Position numbers and translations under genes: made by a program
Assembly: GCA_003249015.1 (NCBI GenBank)
Contig: QBLS01000004.1
Coordinates: forward strand, 124,001-188,000
DNA: 64,000 bases
Source of the DNA: Pseudanabaena sp.
GTDB taxonomy: Bacteria > Cyanobacteriota > Cyanobacteriia > Pseudanabaenales > Pseudanabaenaceae
Direction: 5' to 3'
Shown here: positions 26,851 through 35,743 of the stretch, in pieces
Position numbering within the stretch: the first letter of the stretch is position 1
Layout: every line of letters begins with the position of its first letter
Notes under the pieces: generated by a model
Databases searched by the model: none
What the model saw: the letters and a program-made list of their open reading frames with translations, nothing else
What the model was told of the DNA's origin: nothing

Positions 26851-27462
26851 ATGTTCAGAGCCGTAAATGTAGATGTCAAGGGATCAAATACAACTGATCC
26901 AGATTTGATCATTGTGCAAGCTTGCTTGCGGAATGATCCACAGGGTTTTAAGAAGCTGTATCAGCGTCATCATCAAAAGGTACGCTCAACCCTTTATCAG
27001 TTATGTGGTGCTGATGGACTAGATGATTTGGAACAGGATGTATTTCTGCGAGTTTGGAAGGGGCTGCCCAAGTTTCAACAATCTGCACAGTTTTCTACAT
27101 GGCTATACCGCATCACTTTTAATGTGGCGAGTGATCGCCGTAAAGCACTAGCCAAAATGCGATCGCGCAGTGTATCTGTCGAAGATGAGCAACTAGCAAA
27201 TCTCTCTGATGACGCGACAGCACGCACTGATGATCAACAGGGAGGACTAACGCAGATCCACTATCAAGACTTAATGAAACGTGGCTTAGAAAAACTCAGT
27301 GAAGACCATCGATCAGTATTGGTTTTACATGATTTGGAAGAGCTGCCGCAAAAGGAAATAGCGGAGATTTTATCCATTCCTATCGGCACGGTAAAATCGC
27401 GTTTGTTTCATGCCCGTGGTGCGATCAGAAAATTTTTAGAAGCGCAAGGAGTTGAACTATGA
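26851..27462 (+). CDS. ECF-type RNA polymerase sigma factor
   Basis: A 203-aa group 4 sigma factor that directs RNA polymerase to stress promoters. Region 2 is readable (YQRHHQKVRSTLYQL, DDLEQDVFLRVWKGL, FSTWLYRITFNVA), then a variable linker, then region 4 with its helix-turn-helix (LPQKEIAEILSIPIGTVKSRLFHAR). The stop overlaps the next start in an ATGA, coupling it to a membrane protein that is the likely anti-sigma. A Spy/CpxP-like gene follows. The set suggests an envelope or metal stress response, which is inference from context. Confidence 0.93.
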   Translation: MFRAVNVDVKGSNTTDPDLIIVQACLRNDPQGFKKLYQRHHQKVRSTLYQLCGADGLDDLEQDVFLRVWKGLPKFQQSAQFSTWLYRITFNVASDRRKALAKMRSRSVSVEDEQLANLSDDATARTDDQQGGLTQIHYQDLMKRGLEKLSEDHRSVLVLHDLEELPQKEIAEILSIPIGTVKSRLFHARGAIRKFLEAQGVEL

Positions 27463-27881
27463 ACGATAAATATTCTCAAGACTTTGATAGTGACGCTGAT
27501 GCGTCTTTAGTGACGTTCCTGAAACAAAATAAACCGCCTGTTCCTGCTCCTGCGGTAAATTTTGAAGAGCAGCTATACGCGGAAATTAGTAAATATCCAC
27601 AGCGATCTCTCATGCCATTTCGAGCGAGTTTTCGCCGCTGGCTGCCTGTAATTCTTGCCGTACCAATTTCGATGGGTGTCGCAGTTGGGCTGTTATATAC
27701 AAACCGCTCCCAGTATCAAATGGCAACTAAATCATCTGTAGGTATAACTGAGGCAGAAAAGGCAGAAATAGAAAAGTCTTTAATCAGTAGTTGGAGTATG
27801 ACCGAAGACTTAGCGGTTTCAACCGCTAACAACCTAGACTCTCAGCTTTTGGCGGAGCTAGCTCCCCTTGATTACGAATAA
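27459..27881 (+). CDS. Putative membrane anti-sigma factor
   Basis: A 140-aa protein with a cytoplasmic N-terminus of about 60 residues, one membrane segment (WLPVILAVPISMGVAVGLLY) and a short C-terminal tail. It lacks the His-x3-Cys-x2-Cys zinc anti-sigma motif, so the role rests on position and topology: it overlaps the ECF sigma gene by 4 bp and is followed by a Spy-like periplasmic protein. It could equally be a regulator of another type. Confidence 0.65.
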   Translation: MNDKYSQDFDSDADASLVTFLKQNKPPVPAPAVNFEEQLYAEISKYPQRSLMPFRASFRRWLPVILAVPISMGVAVGLLYTNRSQYQMATKSSVGITEAEKAEIEKSLISSWSMTEDLAVSTANNLDSQLLAELAPLDYE

Positions 27882-27946
27882 AGACTATTCCGACCACATA
27901 GCAAGGGGAATAGTCTTTCGAGTTGAAATGCCATGAATTATTTTTA

Positions 27947-28576
27947 ATGGATATAAATAATATGTTTAAGTCAAAAGTCTTTCAGTACGGTGCGATCGCC
28001 TTATCTGTAGTCGCTACTAGCGGCGCGATCTGGGCTAATACCAACCTCAAACCACAGCCAAAAAACTTAGCAGAAGCCCAAACTCCATCAGAAGTTAAGT
28101 CAGGAAGTTTACCAAATAAAGATTTTGATCCAAATCCTGAAATAGAATCCGATATCTTAGCGCAGTTACCAAATCGCCCAAACCGTGAAAAAAATCCTGA
28201 TTTGCCATCTGGCAGAATATTAAACCAGTTAAACCTCTCACCAGAACAATTACAAAAGATCAAAGAGATCCGCGATCGCGATAGTGCTAACATTGGCGAT
28301 CTAATCCAGCGATCGCGCCAAACTAGCAAGGAGTTACGCGACCTACTGGCAACTGATACAGACAAGGCAGTAATTCGCACCAAGCATGAGGAGATGCTAA
28401 GTCTTCAGCAAAATTTGCGGCGGCAGCATTTTGAGCGGACTCTAGCCATGCGAGAAATATTAACGCCCCAACAGCGATCGCAACTCAGTGAAATTATGAA
28501 AAATAATCGTTCTCGTATGCGTGAGGGAATGCGCGATCGCCTAAAGGAAAGATTTGAAAATCGTTCTAGCACTTGA
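27947..28576 (+). CDS. Spy/CpxP-like (LTXXQ-motif) periplasmic protein
   Basis: About 209 aa with a signal segment (YGAIALSVVATSGAIWA) and a Pro/Asn-rich linker. The all-helical Spy/CpxP-type region follows: LNLSPEQLQKIKEIRDRD (first LTxxQ-like motif) and REILTPQQRSQLSEIM (second). Spy is an ATP-independent periplasmic chaperone and related proteins bind metals. I use the ATG at 27947; the ATG at 27962 (MFKSKV) is equally plausible. It is third in the sigma/anti-sigma operon and is a likely target of that sigma. Confidence 0.78.
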   Translation: MDINNMFKSKVFQYGAIALSVVATSGAIWANTNLKPQPKNLAEAQTPSEVKSGSLPNKDFDPNPEIESDILAQLPNRPNREKNPDLPSGRILNQLNLSPEQLQKIKEIRDRDSANIGDLIQRSRQTSKELRDLLATDTDKAVIRTKHEEMLSLQQNLRRQHFERTLAMREILTPQQRSQLSEIMKNNRSRMREGMRDRLKERFENRSST

Positions 28577-28595
28577 GATAGTGTCTCCCTAAAAC

Positions 28596-28654
28596 ATAAA
28601 ACCCAGAAGACGAGTGGCGGCGCGAAGCGCCGCTACTCGTCTTCTGGGTTTTAT
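28596..28654 (+). terminator. Long hairpin after the Spy-like gene, cap GCGAAGC
   Basis: 26-bp arms with one mismatch around 28622-28628, about 20 bp after the stop, ending GGGTTTTAT. The outer words ACCCAGAAG / CTTCTGGGT are shared with the family-2 elements. Confidence 0.65.
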
Positions 28655-28801
28655 AGTCAGTGTTTATACCTAACAAAGAAGAAATTGTTAAATCCCCCTA
28701 CCAATCATGAATCTGCTCCTAATATAAGTTCTACCTATTGTCCATACTTCAGTTGAGTTTTTAAAAGATTCACGAAGAAATCATGAAATTATTTGACTTA
28801 C

Positions 28802-29785
28802 ATGACTGACTCTTTATCTTCTTACAAAAACACAAAAGCACCACAAAGCCCTGCTAAAGGTAAAAGTTTTATTGAACCAATTGTCTTGATTCGCCGCTTG
28901 GCTTTTGGAATTGCGATCGCAACTTGGATGGTCATGGCGATCGGCAGTGCTACCCGTGTGATGAATGCAGGTTTAGCTTGTCCAGACTGGCCCCTCTGCT
29001 ATGGCTCGATCTTGCCTGCGGAGCAGATGAATCTACAGGTATTTTTGGAATGGTTTCATCGCCTAGTCGCTTCCACGGTCGGTTTTGCCACAATTGTTTT
29101 GTGCGGTTCAGGCTGGTACTTTCGCAACTCTTTACCAAAATGGATACCTTGGGCAACGTCAGGTTCTTTGTCTTTGGTAGTTTTTCAAGGAGTTTTGGGT
29201 GGACTAACGGTTACACAGCTACTCAGATTTGATATTGTGACAGCCCATTTGGGGACGGGGTTGCTATTCTTTTCGAGCTTGCTTGCGATCGCGATCGCAT
29301 CCCTAAATACAGAAGCTGATTTTGCAGAAGTCCCGACATCATTATCCAAAATTTCTTGGCTTGGTTTAGCTGCATCTGCTCTAGTTTATTTGCAGAGTAT
29401 TCTTGGCGCTTTAGTGGCTTCCCAATGGGCTTTGCATCAGTGCTTTGCCACTCAGGATATGTGCATCGTTCTAAATGCCCACCTGATTGGTATTGTTCCC
29501 GCCACCCTCGCAAGCTTGGCGGTACTAGGATCTGTATGGCTAACCAAAAATATCTCTCCCTCACAGCGCTGGACTGGCTCAATTGTGGGATTACTCGTAT
29601 TTGCCCAAGTTGCGATCGGCTACGCCACATACAAACTTCATTTACAGGTCGAACCGCTCACAATTGCTCACCAAGCCACTGGCTCTGCATTATTAGGAAC
29701 TCTGGTTTGTTTTACGGTCTTGTCATTTAAAGCTAGCCAAAAAATTCAAGTTCAGCAGGTTCAAGCTCAGTCTGTCATTCACTAA
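28802..29785 (+). CDS. ctaA: Heme A synthase (CtaA/COX15)
   Basis: An integral membrane enzyme that oxidises the C8 methyl of heme O to make heme A for cytochrome c oxidase. About 327 aa with eight membrane segments. The family signature is clear: GSATRVMNAGLACPDWPLC, then EWFHRLVAS carrying a heme-ligand His, and later AHLGTGLLF and IAHQATGSALLG. I start at the ATG at 28802 (MTDSLSSYK) rather than the TTG at 28793. It is followed 115 bp later by ctaB, the previous step, so heme A synthesis is encoded as a pair. Confidence 0.93.
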   Translation: MTDSLSSYKNTKAPQSPAKGKSFIEPIVLIRRLAFGIAIATWMVMAIGSATRVMNAGLACPDWPLCYGSILPAEQMNLQVFLEWFHRLVASTVGFATIVLCGSGWYFRNSLPKWIPWATSGSLSLVVFQGVLGGLTVTQLLRFDIVTAHLGTGLLFFSSLLAIAIASLNTEADFAEVPTSLSKISWLGLAASALVYLQSILGALVASQWALHQCFATQDMCIVLNAHLIGIVPATLASLAVLGSVWLTKNISPSQRWTGSIVGLLVFAQVAIGYATYKLHLQVEPLTIAHQATGSALLGTLVCFTVLSFKASQKIQVQQVQAQSVIH

Positions 29786-29900
29786 ATTAATTCACTGGAT
29801 TGAATTGATTAAAAACCAAACCCACTAAGGGTTTTAAGTTAAGCAGTGGCAAGGCATTGCTTAACTTTGTAGGATCGAAGTACTTTAGGAGCCACGCTCA

Positions 29901-30908
29901 ATGCCACAAATAGCAAACCCAAAGATTACTTCTTCAGAAGCTATTTTTGCGGAAGTTAATCCATCAGTTTCGTCTGCGCGTAGCTGGCGAGATGTCATCC
30001 AAGACTATACCGAACTAACTAAGCCGCGCATCATTGTGCTGCTATTGATTACTACCGCAGGAGCTATGTGGATTGCCTCAGCGGGAGAGGTCGATCTGTT
30101 CTTAATGTTTGTTACGGTCTTGGGTGGAGCGATCGCGGCAGCTTCGGCAAACACGATCAACTGCCTCTATGATCGCGACATTGATGCCAAGATGGAACGC
30201 ACCAGTTGGCGACCACTACCATCGGGTCGGATTCAGCCCCGTGATGCCCTAGTTTTTGCGATCGCCCTAGCCATAATTTCCTTCACATTGCTTACGGCTT
30301 ACGCTAATTTGCTAGCGGCTTGCCTAGCAATGTCAGGGATCGCCACCTATGTGGGCGTTTACACGATTTGGCTAAAGCGTTCTAGCACCCAAAATATTGT
30401 GATTGGTGGCGCGGCAGGCGCAATCCCTCCCTTAGTTGGCTGGGCGGCAGTAACTGGGGAATTAAGCTGGTCAGCTTGGGTCTTATTTGCGATTATTTTT
30501 GTGTGGACTCCACCGCACTTTTGGGCTTTAGCTCTGATGATTCGTGATGAATATGCCAAGGTGGGTGTACCCATGTTGCCCGTGGTTAAGGGCGCAGAGG
30601 TGACGGCAAATCAGATTTTGCTATATACCTTACTCATGGTTCCTGTGTCCTTGCTGCTGGTTTATCCTTGCAATGCGATGGGAATGGTTTATGCGGTATC
30701 GGCGCTTATTTTAGGTGGTGCATTTATTTTTAAAGCTGTTCAGTTGCTCAAAGAACCTAGCGATCGCGATGTTGCCCGTTCTGTATTTAAGTATTCGATT
30801 CTTTATTTAGCATTACTTTGTGTGGCGATGGGAGTTGATAGTATCCCCATTGCTCACATATCCAGCCAGCAAGTGATTGCTTTGCTGCAAAGTACCCACA
30901 GTATTTAG
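29901..30908 (+). CDS. ctaB: Protoheme IX farnesyltransferase (heme O synthase, CtaB/COX10)
   Basis: A UbiA-superfamily membrane prenyltransferase that adds a farnesyl group to heme B. The 335-aa protein has about nine membrane segments and the family motifs [18 protein letters not shown] (first Asp-rich site), a middle loop [14 protein letters not shown], and the second site [21 protein letters not shown]. It lies downstream of ctaA in the same direction. A GCATCGC-capped terminator follows. Confidence 0.95.
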   Translation: MPQIANPKITSSEAIFAEVNPSVSSARSWRDVIQDYTELTKPRIIVLLLITTAGAMWIASAGEVDLFLMFVTVLGGAIAAASANTINCLYDRDIDAKMERTSWRPLPSGRIQPRDALVFAIALAIISFTLLTAYANLLAACLAMSGIATYVGVYTIWLKRSSTQNIVIGGAAGAIPPLVGWAAVTGELSWSAWVLFAIIFVWTPPHFWALALMIRDEYAKVGVPMLPVVKGAEVTANQILLYTLLMVPVSLLLVYPCNAMGMVYAVSALILGGAFIFKAVQLLKEPSDRDVARSVFKYSILYLALLCVAMGVDSIPIAHISSQQVIALLQSTHSI

Positions 30909-30927
30909 AGAACCACAGTATTTAGAG

Positions 30928-30957
30928 AAAAGGCGGCGCATCGCGCCGCCTTTTTTT
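30928..30957 (+). terminator. ctaB intrinsic terminator, cap GCATCGC
   Basis: 10-bp perfect arms (AAAAGGCGGC / GCCGCCTTTT) followed by more T residues. It is followed directly by a second palindrome with 15-bp arms around GCTCCGC (30954-30990), which runs into the end of the convergent GMC gene. Confidence 0.8.
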
Positions 30958-30984
30958 AGTGAGATGACGCTCCGCGTCATCTCA

Positions 30985-32622
30985 CTAAAAATTAGCAGCA
31001 ATAAAATCGCAAGCCCTTGCGGTAATTGCCATTTCCGTCAGCGTTGGACTTTGCCAGCCTGAAGAAACCCAGCAGGCTCCATCGGTGACAAACAGGTTAG
31101 GCGATTCCCAAACTTGGTTATGTATATTTACCACCGAATTAGATGCTGAGGTTCCCATTCTCGCGCCGCCAACTTCATGGATGTAGTACCCAGGAGGTGC
31201 AGAAAAAGCCATTGTTTCTTCCATCCGACCGACAAAATCACCAAAAATAGGCACATGAAACATCTCGGTTAGTTTCATCACTTTGCCACCTGAGAGCTTA
31301 ATAATTTCATCGATCTGTTGATGCATATGTTCCAACATCAAATGCTCATTTTCTGACCAAGCACACTCAATATGTGGCACAGGAATACCCCACGCATCAA
31401 CGACATCATAACTTAGCTGCACACGATTACTATGGCGGGGTAGTACTTCCCCATGAGCAATTAAAAAGCCAATTGATCCCGATTGCTTACGAACAATACT
31501 GGGCAAATCAAAGCGCTGCACCCCCCCCCAAATGCCATAGCCCCGTAAAAACTTTTCTTGCTGAACTTCGAGATTGCTAAAGCAAGGGATAAAAAAGCTG
31601 TCGCAACCCGATAGGGCAAAGGGTTGAGCAGGTGGTTTAACATTTGGCAGCAGGAAGAAAGTGGAAGTGGAAACATGATCCATTAAAAAATGTCCCAGCA
31701 TTCCTGACGGATTGGTCAATCCTGCGGGTTGATAGCGTTCGGTAGAGTGCAACAGAATTCGCACTGACTCAATGGTAGAAGCGCAGAGGATCACCGTGCG
31801 CCCATAGGCTTCATGGGCAGTTTTGGTATTGCGATCAATATAGGCAACTCCCTTGGCTCTGCGATTTTCATCAAAAATTACATTACTAACTACCGCATCC
31901 GATCGCAAAGTGACATTACCCGTCGCGATCGCCGCCTTAAGTGAAGATCCCAGACTGGAATAGGCGGGCCAAGGCTGTTGGGAACTGGGCTGATGCAAGC
32001 CAAATCCACGAGAAGGAATCAATTGGCGATCGCCCCACTTTGCCCTCACAATTTGCTTGATCTGCTCCTCGGCGGGCGTAAGCGGTGCATGAGGCTGGTA
32101 ATCACCATCGGGTAGTTGCGCGAGTCCATCGTGACTGCCGCGCACATCAAAAAATTTTTCTAGCTTGCTGTAGTAAGGTGCAAGATCAGCATGGTTGATC
32201 GGCCAATCGCGATCGTAGCCATCGCGACTAGCCGCCTTAAACTCATAATCCGATAGCCTGAGAGTGATCCCACCCCAAGTGAGGCTTTTGCCACCCACCT
32301 GCCGCCCTCTAATCCAAGAAAAAGGCTGGTCAGTCGGCGTGGTATAGGGATTTTCCTTTTCATCGATAAAAAAATCAGGATTAGCTTTCCAATACCCAGG
32401 ATGCATCGCCTGATAGGACTGGCGTTTAGAAATAGCAAGGTTGTAGCCTCGCTTTGCCATGTCGCTGACTTGATTGCCAATCTCATGGGGCTGTGGAGCG
32501 CGACCTGCTTCCAAAACAAGGACTTTCAGCCCGCGCTCACCTAGTTCCTTAGCGGCGATACCACCATTGGCTCCCGAACCAACCACGATCGCATCAAAAA
32601 TTTCTGTAGCAGGATGACTCAT
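30985..32622 (-). CDS. GMC-family FAD-dependent oxidoreductase
   Basis: A 545-aa flavoprotein of the glucose-methanol-choline family. The N-terminal FAD-binding motif (DAIVVGSGANGGIAAKELGERGLKVLVLEAG) and the family signature (GRQVGGKSLTWGG) are present. The C-terminal domain holds YYIHEVGGARMG with the catalytic His, followed by VTDGACWVSSGWQSPTLTEMAI. This matches the cholesterol-oxidase/glucoside-3-dehydrogenase branch; the substrate is not predictable. It is convergent with ctaB. The ATG at 32622 fits the Rossmann start. Confidence 0.9.
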   Translation of the reverse strand: MSHPATEIFDAIVVGSGANGGIAAKELGERGLKVLVLEAGRAPQPHEIGNQVSDMAKRGYNLAISKRQSYQAMHPGYWKANPDFFIDEKENPYTTPTDQPFSWIRGRQVGGKSLTWGGITLRLSDYEFKAASRDGYDRDWPINHADLAPYYSKLEKFFDVRGSHDGLAQLPDGDYQPHAPLTPAEEQIKQIVRAKWGDRQLIPSRGFGLHQPSSQQPWPAYSSLGSSLKAAIATGNVTLRSDAVVSNVIFDENRRAKGVAYIDRNTKTAHEAYGRTVILCASTIESVRILLHSTERYQPAGLTNPSGMLGHFLMDHVSTSTFFLLPNVKPPAQPFALSGCDSFFIPCFSNLEVQQEKFLRGYGIWGGVQRFDLPSIVRKQSGSIGFLIAHGEVLPRHSNRVQLSYDVVDAWGIPVPHIECAWSENEHLMLEHMHQQIDEIIKLSGGKVMKLTEMFHVPIFGDFVGRMEETMAFSAPPGYYIHEVGGARMGTSASNSVVNIHNQVWESPNLFVTDGACWVSSGWQSPTLTEMAITARACDFIAANF

Positions 32623-32754
32623 GGTTAAAAATTACGTCTTAAGGCTCTAAACAATTGAACGTGATGTAATGATAGATGCAGGTGAAGCATAGCAGCGCAA
32701 AGCGCCGCCATCCTTTACCTATAAATCTGTTATTAAAAAATTTACGAAATACCT

Positions 32755-33273
32755 ATGGATAGTACATTAGCGATCGCATACCTTGGAGCCTTAGTTGTAC
32801 TGCTGGCTGGGGTTAGTTGGCTAGTGGTTCGCCAGATCATGAAAGCTCGCAGCCTCGAAAACGTAATTTCGGAACTTCAACCCAAGCTCCAAAAAGAGAA
32901 GGGATCGCCCGAAGACTACTACCAACTTGGTAGTGTTTACCTCCGCAAAAAACTGTTTGCTCAAGCGATTACTTTGTTTAACAAAGCGATCAAAGAAGGT
33001 GGTGACAATATGCCTGAAGTTTACAATGCCTTGGGGTTTTCCTATTTTTCCCAAGAGCAGTACGACTTGGCAATTAAAAATTACAAAGAAGCGATCGCCC
33101 TACAAGATGGTTATGTAACTGCAATCAATAATTTAGGTCATGCCTATGAGAAAAAGAAGTTATTACCACAGGCAATCGAAATGTATGAGCAGGTTCTCAA
33201 GCTAGAGGAAAAGAACGAAACCGCTAGCCGCAGACTGGTCTCTCTACGCAAGCAAGTTGTCCCATCCGCCTAA
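32755..33273 (+). CDS. Membrane-anchored TPR protein
   Basis: A 172-aa protein with one N-terminal membrane segment (AIAYLGALVVLLAGVSWLVV) followed by about three tetratricopeptide repeats (SPEDYYQLGSVYLRKKLFAQAI, PEVYNALGFSYFSQEQYDLAI, VTAINNLGHAYEKKKLLPQAI). Such proteins act as assembly scaffolds; proteins of this size and layout in cyanobacteria and plastids have been linked to photosystem assembly, but I cannot assign it to one. Monocistronic; a capped hairpin follows. Confidence 0.8.
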   Translation: MDSTLAIAYLGALVVLLAGVSWLVVRQIMKARSLENVISELQPKLQKEKGSPEDYYQLGSVYLRKKLFAQAITLFNKAIKEGGDNMPEVYNALGFSYFSQEQYDLAIKNYKEAIALQDGYVTAINNLGHAYEKKKLLPQAIEMYEQVLKLEEKNETASRRLVSLRKQVVPSA

Positions 33274-33308
33274 AATTTGAGATTGCAGCGAAGGTGCAAC
33301 CTCAAACC

Positions 33309-33353
33309 TCAGAAGATAAATGGGGGCGCAAAGCGCCCCCATTTATCTTCTGA
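33309..33353 (+). terminator. Hairpin after the TPR gene, cap GCAAAGC
   Basis: 19-bp perfect arms (TCAGAAGATAAATGGGGGC) around 33328-33334. The outer AGAAGAT word resembles the family-2 core. Confidence 0.65.
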
Positions 33354-33465
33354 GTCTTAGCAAAGGTTAAGAAACTTGGAATATGTGCGCTATATCACCG
33401 CTAGCCATGGGACGATCCCGTAATCTGGGATCACGAACTGATAAGGCTGTAAGCAATTTAAAAAT

Positions 33466-33789
33466 ATGTATAGAACGAATTCACAAAAAGTTAACCATCA
33501 AAATCTAGAAGAGCAGTTCAATCAAATAGTCTGCCTTTACCGTAATGAAAGTGAATTTATTCAAATTGTTCGCCTGTCCCAGCCAAGTACATCTTTCTTA
33601 GAAAGAACTGTATTTCCTAATCAATGTATTCAGTTTATGTCTCCCAAGGATGGGATGCTCCAGATCTGTGAGGGGACAGTGGTAACTTGTTGTGACATGA
33701 TCCCATGCGCCCACCTTGAAATCACGGAAATGGATTGGCTCCATACTTCTAGCTATATTCAAAGAGATATTCTGGTTGCCATAGCTTAG
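33466..33789 (+). CDS. DUF1830-family protein
   Basis: A 107-aa cyanobacteria-specific small protein. The pattern IVRLSQPSTSFLERTVFPNQCIQF, then LQICEGTVVTCCDMIPCAHLEI, corresponds to the DUF1830 core as I remember it (FERVVFPGQ and DTIPC words). No membrane segment; function unknown. The 5' untranslated region carries a short inverted repeat (GATCCC / GGGATC near 33413-33431). Confidence 0.75.
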   Translation: MYRTNSQKVNHQNLEEQFNQIVCLYRNESEFIQIVRLSQPSTSFLERTVFPNQCIQFMSPKDGMLQICEGTVVTCCDMIPCAHLEITEMDWLHTSSYIQRDILVAIA

Positions 33790-34415
33790 ATTTATCAATC
33801 CTTTTTATATCAGCGATTTTGGTGGCTCTTATAGCTGCACATAAAAGAATAGAGCATCGGCACAAAGCGCCGATGCTCTATTCTTTTATGTTGTTTTAGT
33901 TATAGCTATATTCATATTTGTTAGGACATAAAACCTAGAAGCCGAGTGTTGACGCTTCTTGGGTTTTCAAATAAAGAAATGGCATAGCCATTTCTTTATT
34001 TGAAAATCTAAGATCAAGAAAATCTTAAAAGTGCTGTACCGTTTCGGATTGTGACCAAAAAAACTACAATGAGACTTATATAGCAATCTTAAACGAGTTG
34101 ATAGAGGTTTTGCCTTCACTCAGTCATCGATAAGTAACAGGGCGCAATTAAATATAAAACCCCAAAACCTTTGGCGCACGCTGCGCTTGTGTCAAAGGTT
34201 TTACCCCTAGGTTTTAATTTCGCCTAGCTACTTAATCGGTGACTGAGCGAATACATAGCGTTTATCAATTTGGTGAAGTACGGGTTTGTTTCCCCGCCTT
34301 CGGCGGGGAAACAAACCTTTGTACTTCGCTTGATTGAAAAGCGCTGTAAAGCCCCATTGCTGTAAAAGATTTAGTAAAGCTATCGGAATTTGAAATACTC
34401 AGAACAAATAAGACT
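33790..34415. other. Repeat-rich gene-free region upstream of hom
   Basis: About 626 bp without an ORF. It holds a 21-bp-arm palindrome (33841-33889, loop ACAAAGC), an inverted fragment of the family-2 core (33921-33960), an 18-bp-arm palindrome (33964-34006, cap GCATAGC), a 104-bp family-1 element (34131-34234) and a long stem at 34275-34327 closed by CCTTCGG. The hom promoter should lie in the last 90 bp. Confidence 0.65.
34131..34234. repeat. MITE-like element, family 1 (copy c, 104 bp)
   Basis: Ends TAAGTAACAGGGCGCAATTA and TTTTAATTTCGCCTAGCTACTTA, inverted with few mismatches. The core stem AAAACCTTTG / CAAAGGTTTT contains the word GCTGCGC. Confidence 0.75.
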
Positions 34416-35711
34416 GTGACGTATAAAGTTGGAATTCTCGGATTAGGAACAGTTGGCACAGGTGTCGCTAAAATTTTGCAAGATCCCACGGGTCGTCACT
34501 CCCTGTTGCCTGAGATCAAAATTGCACGGGTGGGGGTGAGATCGCTAAATAAGCAACGTGATGTGGCGATCGCCCCTGACTTGATCACTGATAATTTGGA
34601 ATCAATTGTTGACGATCCAACCATTGATATTGTGGTGGAGCTGATCGGCGGCATTGAGCCAGCTCGAAGTCTCATACTTAAGGCGATCGCAAATGGCAAG
34701 CATATTGTCACGGCAAACAAAGCAGTAATTGCCAGACATGGTAGTGAAATCTTTACCGTTGCTAAACAAAAAGGCGTATATGTAATGCTAGAAGCCGCAG
34801 CTTGTGGCGGTATTCCCGTAATTCAAGCTTTAAAGCAAAGTCTTGGCGGTAATCGGATTAGTGAACTGACGGGGATCGTTAATGGCACGACTAACTACAT
34901 TCTCAGTCGGATGTATTTTGAAGGTGCTGACTTTGAAGCAACCCTCGCCGAAGCGCAGCAACTGGGCTATGCCGAAGCCGATCCCACAGCCGATGTTGAT
35001 GGGTTTGACGCGGCAGACAAAATGGCGATTTTGGCAAGTCTTGCCTTTGGCGATCGCATCAAAGTTGAAGACATCTATCGTGAAGGGATTCGCTCCATCA
35101 CCAGCGCCGATATTGGTTATGCAAAGGAACTTGGTTTCACGATCAAATTATTAGGCATCGCCAAACGCCCCAAAACCGATGCCGATAGTAACCTCGAAAT
35201 TAGAGTACATCCCACCCTCATCCCGATCCAACATCCCCTAGCTAATATCAATGGCGTTACCAATGCCGTCCGCATCGAAGGCGATCCCATTGGCGAAGTT
35301 GTTTTTTCAGGACCCGGAGCTGGCTCTGGGGCAACGGCAAGTGCTGTAGTTGCTGACATCATCAATGTAGCCGCCGCACTCAAATCGATGCCCAACCAGA
35401 TCAACAGTTTGATGGGCTGTTCCCATGAGCATTACGCCAAAGTTGCACCGATCGCCAATACGGTCGCCAAGTTTTATGTGCGTCTGCTCACCCAAGACAA
35501 ACCTGGGGTTATCGGTGACTTGGGAACTGCGTTTGGTAAGCATTCTGTAAGTTTAAATGCGATCCTACAAAAAACGACAGTCCATGACGGGCTCGCGGAG
35601 ATAGTAGTGGTGACGCAAAAAGTAAGCGAGTTTAATCTACAAGCAGCGATCGCTACAATCCGTGACTTACCAACTATGCACAGCATCCCCACCATTCTTA
35701 GAGTTCTCTAA
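34416..35711 (+). CDS. hom: Homoserine dehydrogenase
   Basis: Reduces aspartate semialdehyde to homoserine with NAD(P)H, the branch point to threonine and methionine. The 431-aa protein has an N-terminal Rossmann fold (YKVGILGLGTVGTGVAKIL), the catalytic domain (GIVNGTTNYILSRMY, then GYAEADPTADVDGFDAADK with the catalytic Lys) and a C-terminal ACT domain (about 350-431; YVRLLTQDKPGVIGDLG) for feedback regulation by threonine. The start is GTG at 34416, which is set by the Rossmann strand. It ends in a GCTTCGC-capped hairpin shared with a convergent HD gene. Confidence 0.96.
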   Translation: MTYKVGILGLGTVGTGVAKILQDPTGRHSLLPEIKIARVGVRSLNKQRDVAIAPDLITDNLESIVDDPTIDIVVELIGGIEPARSLILKAIANGKHIVTANKAVIARHGSEIFTVAKQKGVYVMLEAAACGGIPVIQALKQSLGGNRISELTGIVNGTTNYILSRMYFEGADFEATLAEAQQLGYAEADPTADVDGFDAADKMAILASLAFGDRIKVEDIYREGIRSITSADIGYAKELGFTIKLLGIAKRPKTDADSNLEIRVHPTLIPIQHPLANINGVTNAVRIEGDPIGEVVFSGPGAGSGATASAVVADIINVAAALKSMPNQINSLMGCSHEHYAKVAPIANTVAKFYVRLLTQDKPGVIGDLGTAFGKHSVSLNAILQKTTVHDGLAEIVVVTQKVSEFNLQAAIATIRDLPTMHSIPTILRVL

Positions 35712-35714
35712 AAA

Positions 35715-35743
35715 CGAGTGGCGGCGCTTCGCGCCGCCACTCG
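35715..35743. terminator. Bidirectional hairpin between hom and the HD gene, cap GCTTCGC
   Basis: 11-bp perfect arms (CGAGTGGCGGC) around 35726-35732, ending at the base before the HD gene stop codon. Confidence 0.65.

Noticed and set aside
33405-33465. Possible riboswitch or RNA gene before the DUF1830 gene
   Set aside because: Only a 6-bp inverted repeat (GATCCC / GGGATC) is visible; no known riboswitch core or tRNA-like arms.
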